Shown here: in pieces, positions 57,197 through 64,000 of the stretch
Numbering within the stretch: position 1 is the first letter of the stretch
Layout of the letters: each line of letters starts with the position of its first letter
From: Zymomonas mobilis subsp. pomaceae ATCC 29192
Lineage (GTDB): Bacteria > Pseudomonadota > Alphaproteobacteria > Sphingomonadales > Sphingomonadaceae
Direction: 5' to 3'
Assembly (NCBI RefSeq): GCF_000218875.1
Contig: NC_015709.1
Span: forward strand, 1,844,501-1,908,500
Length of the DNA stretch: 64,000 nucleotides
Program-made: the position numbers and the translations under genes
Notes under the pieces: model-generated
What the model was told of the DNA's origin: nothing
Databases searched by the model: none
What the model saw: only the letters and a program-made list of their open reading frames with translations

Positions 57197-57297
57197 TTTT
57201 TTGTTGCCTTTATCATGCACATAGAGCGGCTTCGTTTTTCACTTTTTTATTCTCGCTATCTGCTATCTTTATGGGGTGAAGGCGCCCTTACTGATTT

Positions 57298-57338
57298 CCC
57301 ATGCAAGCATTAATATTAAAGGGCATAGCCTGCATGGG
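57298..57338. terminator. Inverted repeat between the small ORF and the oxidase gene
   Basis: Arms CCCATGCAAGC (57298-57308) and GCCTGCATGGG (57328-57338), one mismatch. Lies between convergent units ending at 57196 (plus) and 57428 (minus). Probable terminator. Confidence 0.45.
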
Positions 57339-57427
57339 TTTCTTCGCAATCAGTAGAAAATATCGTTAAGAGCGCTTCACAGACTAAAATTTAATTTGAT
57401 CTTCAGGTGAAATCTTGACCGATGATC

Positions 57428-58528
57428 TTAGACTTGAAACCGTTTCGGTGAATAGCGCTCTGGATCGACGTCTTTTAACCAATCGGGTAAGGCTTGTTCT
57501 AATAACAAGCACGCCGCTAACATAGAACCCGCTGAAGAGGTCTGGATACCGAATCCCCCCTGTCCAGCACACCAAAAAAAGCCTTCTGCCTTAGGATCAG
57601 CGCCATAAATAGGGGCACGGTCAGGTGAAAAACTCCGTAAACCAGCCCAAGTACGTTCCACTTTTTCAATTTTCCAATCAGCGGCCTGTTGAAAACGGTC
57701 AATAGCTATCGCGACATCCATTTCTTCGGGCGCAACATCTGCTGGCGGCTGTGGATGTTCATCATGCGGTGATAACCAAAAACGATTGCCCGCTTCTGGC
57801 TTAAAATAAAAACGAGTTAAAGCATCAATAATAATAGGCATCGCCGCCGGTGGAGTAGGGCTGACCTGTAGTTGAATCATCGTGCGACGATAAGGCGTAA
57901 TAACCACAGGTAAGGCACCTGCTAATTTTGCAATTTCACTAGCCCATGCACCCGCAGCATTTACAACACGGGCCGCTTTAAAGCTACCGCGCGTCGTTTC
58001 GATGAACCAATATCCCTCTTTTCGAGTTAAGGCCGTAACACGATTATGCGTGTGTAATTCCGTGCCCGTTTTTTTTGCTACGGACAAAAAATGGGCATGA
58101 AGCGCCGCGACATCAATGTCTTCACAACTCGCTTCTGATAATCCATGATCCCAGCCCGCTTTTAACCGTGCGCCGGTGGCCTCAATCGCAGCCCGATCCA
58201 GCGGCGTTAAAACGACAGGTGTGCCTGCAAAGCTTTCCTGAAATTTCTTTAACGCGTCTAGGCCGTCTTGATCTGCGACATGGGCAATGCCGCGTGGGAA
58301 TAGGAATCCCCCTGCCTTTAACCGTGGGCCTGATGCACTGGTTAAAGGTTGAATGGCAGGGCCACCATAGGTTTCTGACCAGAACGCAGCAGAACGACCT
58401 GTCGCATGGTAACCGGGGGTTGCCTCTGCTTCCAATAACAAGGTGGTGGCTTGATCCCCAATCATCGCCGCCAGTCCGGCCCCTGCAATCCCACTTCCGA
58501 TAATGGCAATATCGAAAATTTTAGACAT
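57428..58528 (-). CDS. FAD-dependent D-amino-acid oxidase-like enzyme
   Basis: 366 residues from the ATG at 58528, which has GGAG 7 bases upstream; an ATG at 58540 is also in frame. N-terminal FAD-binding Rossmann fold (FDIAIIGSGIAGAGLAAMI), GYHATGRSAAFWSETYGG and the C-terminal FAD motif region FFWCAGQGGFGIQTSSAGSMLAA place it in the DAO family, closest in look to D-arginine dehydrogenase-type enzymes. It should oxidise an amino or imino acid. No partner genes identify the substrate. Divergent from the outer-membrane-like gene at 59047 across a long AT-rich spacer. Confidence 0.85.
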   Translation of the reverse strand: MSKIFDIAIIGSGIAGAGLAAMIGDQATTLLLEAEATPGYHATGRSAAFWSETYGGPAIQPLTSASGPRLKAGGFLFPRGIAHVADQDGLDALKKFQESFAGTPVVLTPLDRAAIEATGARLKAGWDHGLSEASCEDIDVAALHAHFLSVAKKTGTELHTHNRVTALTRKEGYWFIETTRGSFKAARVVNAAGAWASEIAKLAGALPVVITPYRRTMIQLQVSPTPPAAMPIIIDALTRFYFKPEAGNRFWLSPHDEHPQPPADVAPEEMDVAIAIDRFQQAADWKIEKVERTWAGLRSFSPDRAPIYGADPKAEGFFWCAGQGGFGIQTSSAGSMLAACLLLEQALPDWLKDVDPERYSPKRFQV

Positions 58529-59046
58529 TTTTTTCTCCATCCCGACAGCGCCTTAACGCTCTTAAAAAAGCTATTGTCAGTTGATCCCTTGTCAGGCAAC
58601 CAACTTTATGCGCTTTCCACTTATAGTTAGAGAGAGAAAATGGAATATATTAATTTATAACAATTAAAACATCATTTTTATAGTATTTGGTATTATTATT
58701 TTTGTTTTAATATTTGTTTCAAACAAATATTAATATTAATTGAAAAATCGCCCAATTCATTAAAAATTATTTTAATTTCATTGATAAGATATTGAAATAC
58801 TAAACAAGCAAAAAAAACAATTACTCACATTTTTTTTAGAATTCTCTTTTTAAAAATCGTTAATAATTTATTAAAAAAAGATTGTTGTTATTATATTTTT
58901 TTAATGTTGCGTTCCACTTACAGTGCAACCATGCCACACCCCTGTTGTTTTGTTGGGAAAAAAAAGAAAACCCTCTTATAAATATAGAAAATATATCAAT
59001 CTTTAGTTAGAAAGTTTTTATTCGGAAAGGGGATCAGCGTTAGAAA
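58529..59046. promoter_or_regulatory. AT-rich divergent spacer with a 27-bp palindrome
   Basis: 518 bases. At 58707-58733 lies a palindrome with 13-base arms (TTAATATTTGTTT / AAACAAATATTAA) around a single C. The rest is mostly A and T up to about 58920. Promoters for both flanking genes are expected. No ORF seen. Confidence 0.5.
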
Positions 59047-59883
59047 ATGGTTTTGCGCAAGCTTGGCATCGGCTTGACAAAAGGAGGGGGCTCCTTTGCT
59101 TATCGATTAGGGGGATGTTTTTTATTTTTTTTGTCGGTTCAGCCTGTGATTGCCGCTTCGCAACCTATTGGGCCGCCGTCTCCTAAAATCGTATCAAGCC
59201 ATCCGCCTTTTACCTATCATAGCAATCGTAGTCATCACTCTGAAACCAGAGGGAATACTACACGCCTGCAAGTCATCGGGCATAATGGTAACGATGCGCC
59301 CATAGGTTCTTTCACGCCCTCGATTGGCGATCCTCGATTGGCCGCCGCTTTTGCGCAATCCCCCGCTAATCCGATTTCTTCCGGTTTTCAGTTTACGCCT
59401 TCTTCTGTCCCCGGGCATAAGCGTGCCGTTACTGTTGCGGTAAGGGCGCATATTCTACCACCTACCGGAGAGCATAACGGTACGCCTCAAAGCTTGTCTA
59501 TTGCCCCCGGCACGGCTTACAATATGGGGGCTTCTCTCAGCTGGAAACAATTTACGCTTTCAGGGGATGTCGGGCATGTCAATGAAGGGCCGATTTTAGG
59601 GGGGCGTGATGCTTTTGATGTCGGGGTAAATTATACCAACCATAATTGGTCTACCCGCTTTCAACTTAATTCTGCCCGTAACACCGGTGAAAGATCATCT
59701 GCCATCGGTGATAATACTAATTATTCCTTAGATGTGGTCGGTTCTTATATGTTGAACCATCGCCTTCAGCTTTCTGGTGGCTTGCGCTATTCGATGCAAC
59801 GGAACAGCCATATTTCACCCTCGGCCCCTGATGTTCATCGTGATGGGCAGGCTGTCTATCTGGGAACGACTTTCAAATTCTAA
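59047..59883 (+). CDS. Outer-membrane-like protein of unknown function
   Basis: 278 residues, not recognised as a named family. An N-terminal hydrophobic segment (FAYRLGGCFLFFLSVQPVIAAS) looks like a signal peptide. The middle is Pro/Ser/His-rich (about 40-120). The C-terminal half (about 135-278) has alternating strands such as YNMGASLSWKQFTLSGDVGHV, AFDVGVNYTNHNWSTRFQL and YSLDVVGSYMLNHRLQLSGGLRYS and ends in ...GTTFKF, with a terminal Phe as in beta-barrel proteins. Outer-membrane location is inferred. Purine-rich AGGGGA site 5' of the ATG. Single gene. Confidence 0.65.
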   Translation: MVLRKLGIGLTKGGGSFAYRLGGCFLFFLSVQPVIAASQPIGPPSPKIVSSHPPFTYHSNRSHHSETRGNTTRLQVIGHNGNDAPIGSFTPSIGDPRLAAAFAQSPANPISSGFQFTPSSVPGHKRAVTVAVRAHILPPTGEHNGTPQSLSIAPGTAYNMGASLSWKQFTLSGDVGHVNEGPILGGRDAFDVGVNYTNHNWSTRFQLNSARNTGERSSAIGDNTNYSLDVVGSYMLNHRLQLSGGLRYSMQRNSHISPSAPDVHRDGQAVYLGTTFKF

Positions 59884-60059
59884 TAAATCCGATAAGGGTT
59901 TCTCTCAACTTTAAATATCGTCGCTATTAGAGATGACACGCCCTATCATTCAAACTTGTAGTTTTGATAGGATTAGGACTTTACCAAATTAATATTTATT
60001 TATGGTAATAAGGATACCAGATTATATTTTTATAAGTAGAGAGATGAAGGAGCCTTTTT

Positions 60060-60851
60060 TTGAAAGTAGCCCTAGGTCAGTTTGCGGTTCAGCCAGATTG
60101 GCATGACAATCTTGTAATATGTAGTGATCTCATCGAGCAGGCTGCGCTTGGTGGTGCTGATTTTTTGTTGTTGCCTGAAAGTATATTGGCACAGGATATG
60201 ACCGATCCTGATATTATCCCCAAAACAGCACAACCTATTGATGGTCCTTTTATAACGCATCTTCTGGCGGTGACAAAACGCTATCCCAAACTGACTATGG
60301 CGGGGTGTCTTCCTATCCCTGATGGCCTAAACCGTTTTTACAATACGCTACTCGTTATCAAAAATGGTCAGATTATTGCAGAATATCGCAAACTTCACCT
60401 TTATGATGCTTTTTCCTTTCAAGAATCTCGATCTATCACTGCGGGCAACAGTTTACCCCCTTTGGTGGAAGTGGCCGGTTTTAAACTAGGTTTAATGATC
60501 TGCTATGATCTTCGTTTTCCAGAATTAGCGCGCCGCTTGGTTCTGGAAGGGGCTGATGGGCTGATTTTACCGGCTTCTTGGTTAAAAGGGCCGGGGAAAG
60601 AATCGCATTGGGATATTTTGGTAAAAGCGCGCGCGCTGGAAAATACCTGCTATATGATTGCAACAGGTGAATGCGGGGCACGGAATATCGGGAACAGCAT
60701 GGTCGTCGATCCCTTAGGGGTGGCTATTGTAAGGGCTGGGGAAGAACCTGCTTTAATATTTGCTACCTTAGAGCATAGCCGCATAGAACACGCACGATCA
60801 GTTTTACCGGTGCTTCACAATCGCCGATTTTTGCCGCCCAAATTTATTTGA
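60060..60851 (+). CDS. Nitrilase-superfamily amidohydrolase
   Basis: 263 residues, starting with TTG behind GAAGGAG. The Glu-Lys-Cys triad is visible: LLLPESILA, EYRKLHLYDAF and LMICYDLRFPELARRL. The motifs YRKLHLYDAF and CYDLRFPELAR match the Nit1-type branch whose members remove amide from deaminated glutathione, a metabolite-repair role; other branches are possible. Cytosolic, single gene. Confidence 0.87.
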   Translation: MKVALGQFAVQPDWHDNLVICSDLIEQAALGGADFLLLPESILAQDMTDPDIIPKTAQPIDGPFITHLLAVTKRYPKLTMAGCLPIPDGLNRFYNTLLVIKNGQIIAEYRKLHLYDAFSFQESRSITAGNSLPPLVEVAGFKLGLMICYDLRFPELARRLVLEGADGLILPASWLKGPGKESHWDILVKARALENTCYMIATGECGARNIGNSMVVDPLGVAIVRAGEEPALIFATLEHSRIEHARSVLPVLHNRRFLPPKFI

Positions 60852-61080
60852 TAATTTCGGAAATATCTGCATATCACTTTAAATATAGATACTTTCAGAA
60901 AAACTATACGATAAGTCTTGCGTCTGGTGCGACAAAATAGAAAAAGCTATAGAACAGATAGAGAGATATACCCATAAAATCTGTCTATAAGACCGCATAC
61001 GTTCTTACTCTTGCTAGGAAGCCCAGACCATTTATAAGCAAAGCTGTCACACCGCCATTGTTTCCGGGGATTGCCACTTT

Positions 61081-61521
61081 ATGTTTTATCGCCGCTTTAT
61101 CTCTTTGCTTCTGGCTGCTGTCATTTTACCACTGACAGCTTGTGGCCATGGCCATCAAAAGAGTGTAGCGGGGCTTGCCCCTTCGAGATTAACGACTATC
61201 GGCATTAATGCCTATCTCTGGCGGGCGGCTCTGGAAACTTTTTCCTTTATGCCTCTTATCCAGACTGATGCTAATGGTGGTGTTATTATTACAGATTGGT
61301 ATATCAATCCGGCTAGCCCTAATGAGCGTATGCGCGTGGCTGTTGCTATTTTCGGAGATGATTTGCGCGCTGATGGTTTAAGGATTTCTGCCTCCCGTCA
61401 GGTTTTACGTGAGGGCAGTTGGATAGACGAACCCGTCGATGCCAGTACTGTCCAGCGGCTTGAAGATGTGGTGTTAACACGGGCCCGTGATCTTCGACGG
61501 ACAGCTATGTCTGGTGATTAA
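61081..61521 (+). CDS. DUF3576 lipoprotein
   Basis: 146 residues. A lipoprotein signal peptide ends in the lipobox LTAC (Cys about residue 21). The rest fits the alphaproteobacterial DUF3576 family: [35 protein letters not shown] and [26 protein letters not shown], ending in [11 protein letters not shown]. Unknown function, but the gene lies just before leuS as in many alphaproteobacteria, where lptE and holA often follow, so a link to envelope assembly has been suspected (inference). Confidence 0.88.
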   Translation: MFYRRFISLLLAAVILPLTACGHGHQKSVAGLAPSRLTTIGINAYLWRAALETFSFMPLIQTDANGGVIITDWYINPASPNERMRVAVAIFGDDLRADGLRISASRQVLREGSWIDEPVDASTVQRLEDVVLTRARDLRRTAMSGD

Positions 61522-61538
61522 GAAAAGGTTTTCGATTA

Positions 61539-64000
61539 ATGAATGAGTCTGGTTTTTCCCAGCGTTTTAATCCGCATGTTATTGACCGTCGCTGGCAGAA
61601 AAAATGGGAAGAAAGCGGCTGTTTTCACGCAAAAGATAATTCAGATCGACCGCATAGTTATGTGCTTGAAATGTTTCCTTATCCTTCGGGCCGTATCCAT
61701 ATGGGACACGTCCGTAATTATACGATGGGGGATGTCCTAGCCCGTTATCGTCGCATGAAAGGCCATGAAGTCTTGCATCCTATGGGGTGGGATGCCTTTG
61801 GAATGCCCGCTGAAAATGCTGCTATGGAACGCCATGTTCACCCGCGTGAGTGGACAATGTCGAATATCGCTACGATGCGTGAGCAGCTAAAGCGTATCGG
61901 GTTTGCCATTGATTGGAGCCGTGAATTAGCCACTTGTGAACCATCTTATTATGGCCAAGAGCAAGCCCTTTTTCTTGATCTTTACAAGGCAGGGTTAGTT
62001 TACCGGAAAGAATCAGCGGTCAACTGGGATCCCGTAGATCATACGGTTTTAGCCAATGAACAGGTTATTGATGGTCGCGGCTGGCGTTCGGGTGCCTTAG
62101 TAGAAAGACGAAAGCTTAATCAGTGGTTTTTAAAGATCACGGATTTTGCCGATGATTTATTAGAAGGTCTAAAAGACCTTGATCAATGGCCAGAAAAAGT
62201 CCGCGCTATGCAGGAAAACTGGATTGGTCGTAGCCAAGGGATGCAATTTCACTTTCATTTTGACAAAGCCCCTGAAGGTTTTGATCAAATCGAAGTTTTC
62301 ACGACACGTCCTGATACGTTATTTGGGGCCAGCTTTGTTGCTATCGCCTGTGACCATCCTCTGGCGAAGGCGCTTGCTGAAAAAATGGCAGGCTTACCTG
62401 AATTTATTGCTGATTGTCAGCAGATGGGAACGGCGACTGAAGATGTTGAAACCGCTGAAAAGAAGGGTTTTGATACAGGTCTCTCGTTAACGCATCCTTT
62501 TGATAAAAACCGTAAATTACCCTTATTTATCGCTAATTTTGTTCTCATGGATTATGGAACCGGGGCTGTTTTTGGATGCCCTGCCCATGACCAACGGGAT
62601 CTGGATTTTGCCCGTAAGTATAATTTGCCTGTCACCCGTGTAGTGGCGCCGTCTCCAGAAGAAGCGCATGAACCAATTGCTGACAAAGCAGACAGCCGCC
62701 CGGGCATCATGGTCAATTCCGGCTTCTTGGATGGTATGGCCTATGAAGACGCTAAAAAAGCCGTCATTCAGCGGGCTGAAAAGGAAGGATGGGGCAAAGG
62801 CACAACGGTTTTCCGGTTGCGAGATTGGGGGGTTTCCCGTCAACGCTACTGGGGCACGCCGATCCCTATTATTCATTGTGATAGCTGTGGGCCCGTTGCT
62901 GTCCCACGGGAACAGCTTCCGGTTACTTTACCCGATGATGTCAGTTTCGATAAACCTGGTAACCCCCTAGAACGGCATCCGACATGGAAAAACGTTAATT
63001 GTCCTTGTTGTGGAAAACCAGCCCGTCGGGAAACGGATACGCTGGACACCTTTGTTGATTCATCTTGGTATTTTATACGCTTTGCCAGCCAACCTTCCGA
63101 TCAGCCTTTTGATAAAAAAATTGCCGAAAAATGGCTCCCTGTTGGTCAATATATTGGGGGGGTAGAACATGCGATCTTGCATCTTTTATATGCGCGCTTC
63201 TGGACAAGAGCGTTACAGTCTATCGGACGTCTTGATATAAAAGAGCCTTTTACAGGTTTATTTACGCAAGGCATGGTTACCCATGAAACCTACAAAGATG
63301 CGGAAGGGCATTGGTTAGCGCCGGAACAAATCCATAAAAACGAGGAAGGTATTCTTTTAACCACTGAAGGTGGCCCTGTTAATGTTGGCCGTGTGGAAAA
63401 GATGTCAAAATCAAAAAAGAATGTCGTCGATCCCGCACCGATTTTAGATCAGTATGGTGCCGATGCTGTTCGTTGGTTTATGTTGTCCGATAGCCCGCCG
63501 GAACGTGACTTAGCATGGACTGAATCGGGTATTGAAGGATGTTGGCGTTTTATGCAGAGACTTTGGCGCGTTAGTGCCTTTGCTTTGGATAAAACTTCCG
63601 GCGAAGATCGGGATTTGCTTCGTCGTTTGCACTGTGCGATCAAAGATATTGGGACCGCTATTGAGGATCTTTCCTTCAATAAAGCAGTCGCCAAAATCCA
63701 TGATCTGGTTAATGCTATCGAAAAAGCCAAACCTTCTGCCAGCCGTCGGGAAGCCTCCCGTATCCTATTGCGTTTGGTCGCCCCTATGGTGCCCCATCTG
63801 GCCGAAGAAGCCTGGGATATTCTTCAGGAAGACGGCTTCGTTGCTGAAACATCATGGCCGGATTTCGATCCTGCTATGACGATAGAAGACGAAATCGTTA
63901 TTGCCGTTCAGGTCAATGGTAAACTGCGGGATACGTTAACGGTAAGCCGCACAACATCCAAAGACGAACTCGAAAAATTAGCAACTTCTTCTGCTAAGGT
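61539..64000 (+). CDS. leuS: Leucyl-tRNA synthetase, 5' part
   Basis: Open from the ATG at 61539 to the right edge; about 820 residues, so only ~20-40 are missing of the usual ~840-860. Class I synthetase motifs: HIGH-type [12 protein letters not shown] (with M in second position), the editing domain with [15 protein letters not shown] and [14 protein letters not shown] (KMSKS). [20 protein letters not shown] is a typical N-terminus. AAAGG precedes the start. It follows the DUF3576 gene by 17 bases. Confidence 0.96.
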   Translation, partial: MNESGFSQRFNPHVIDRRWQKKWEESGCFHAKDNSDRPHSYVLEMFPYPSGRIHMGHVRNYTMGDVLARYRRMKGHEVLHPMGWDAFGMPAENAAMERHVHPREWTMSNIATMREQLKRIGFAIDWSRELATCEPSYYGQEQALFLDLYKAGLVYRKESAVNWDPVDHTVLANEQVIDGRGWRSGALVERRKLNQWFLKITDFADDLLEGLKDLDQWPEKVRAMQENWIGRSQGMQFHFHFDKAPEGFDQIEVFTTRPDTLFGASFVAIACDHPLAKALAEKMAGLPEFIADCQQMGTATEDVETAEKKGFDTGLSLTHPFDKNRKLPLFIANFVLMDYGTGAVFGCPAHDQRDLDFARKYNLPVTRVVAPSPEEAHEPIADKADSRPGIMVNSGFLDGMAYEDAKKAVIQRAEKEGWGKGTTVFRLRDWGVSRQRYWGTPIPIIHCDSCGPVAVPREQLPVTLPDDVSFDKPGNPLERHPTWKNVNCPCCGKPARRETDTLDTFVDSSWYFIRFASQPSDQPFDKKIAEKWLPVGQYIGGVEHAILHLLYARFWTRALQSIGRLDIKEPFTGLFTQGMVTHETYKDAEGHWLAPEQIHKNEEGILLTTEGGPVNVGRVEKMSKSKKNVVDPAPILDQYGADAVRWFMLSDSPPERDLAWTESGIEGCWRFMQRLWRVSAFALDKTSGEDRDLLRRLHCAIKDIGTAIEDLSFNKAVAKIHDLVNAIEKAKPSASRREASRILLRLVAPMVPHLAEEAWDILQEDGFVAETSWPDFDPAMTIEDEIVIAVQVNGKLRDTLTVSRTTSKDELEKLATSSAK

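Noticed and set aside
61543-61740. 65-residue ORF at the start of leuS
   Set aside because: Out of frame with the LeuRS motifs that begin at the ATG at 61539.

Overview
The window reads as one stretch of an alphaproteobacterial chromosome of the sphingomonad group. I infer Zymomonas, most likely Z. mobilis. The reasons are moderate GC in genes with very AT-rich spacers, sphingomonad-type proteins (SspB-alpha, DUF4167, DUF3576 before leuS), and a metabolic set that fits an Entner-Doudoroff organism with a broken TCA cycle: 6-phosphogluconolactonase, PEP carboxylase, and a lone sucC beside etfBA. The species name is inference. No phage, insertion sequence or CRISPR array was seen. Most of the window is housekeeping.

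Layout. 0-8 kb: 3' part of prs, hisN, rpmI-rplT, pheS-pheT, and an Atm1-type ABC exporter. 8-13 kb (minus strand): hisS-prfA-prmC plus a DUF4167 AT-hook-like protein; ppa is divergent. 13-18 kb: sspB on the minus strand, then the histidine block hisB-hisH-hisA-hisF-hisE with a HIT protein. 18-26 kb: amino-acid permease, ppc, an HNH nuclease, a cobalamin adenosyltransferase, argB and a DedA-like membrane protein. 26-28.5 kb: a 393-bp tandem duplication, then two paralogous outer-membrane beta-barrel genes. 28.9-31.5 kb: kdsB-kdsA and a stand-alone EAL protein. 31.9-35.1 kb: tRNA-Ser and a fusion of an endonuclease Q-like PHP nuclease with a UvrD-type helicase. 35.1-36.8 kb: a decayed region with a broken Sel1-repeat gene. 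36.8-41 kb: sucC, etfB-etfA, pgl. 41-45.3 kb: small unknown proteins, a MocR-type regulator, a flavin split-barrel protein and a DUF6624-like secreted protein. 45.7-50.7 kb: typA, a lytic-transglycosylase-like protein and mannitol dehydrogenase. 50.8-56.7 kb: tRNA-Pro, a periplasmic methyltransferase, a TraB/GumN protein, glyQ-glyS. 57-64 kb: an unlisted 51-residue secreted peptide gene, an FAD amine oxidase, an outer-membrane-like protein, a nitrilase, a DUF3576 lipoprotein and leuS (cut by the window end).

How the genes fit together. PRPP from prs feeds histidine synthesis, and hisN supplies the histidinol-phosphate phosphatase that HisB lacks here. PrmC methylates the release factor made just upstream of it. 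Four aminoacyl-tRNA synthetases (PheST, HisS, GlyQS, LeuS), L35/L20, RF1, TypA and two tRNAs make translation the main theme. KdsA/KdsB make CMP-Kdo for LPS. Pgl and Ppc serve central carbon flow.

The most interesting items are the EndoQ-like/UvrD fusion (31966-35088), the tandem duplication at a gene-gene junction (26018-26803), the short Cys-containing secreted ORF (57041-57196), the decaying Sel1 locus, and several structured leaders (EAL gene, adenosyltransferase, rpmI, glyQ, typA).
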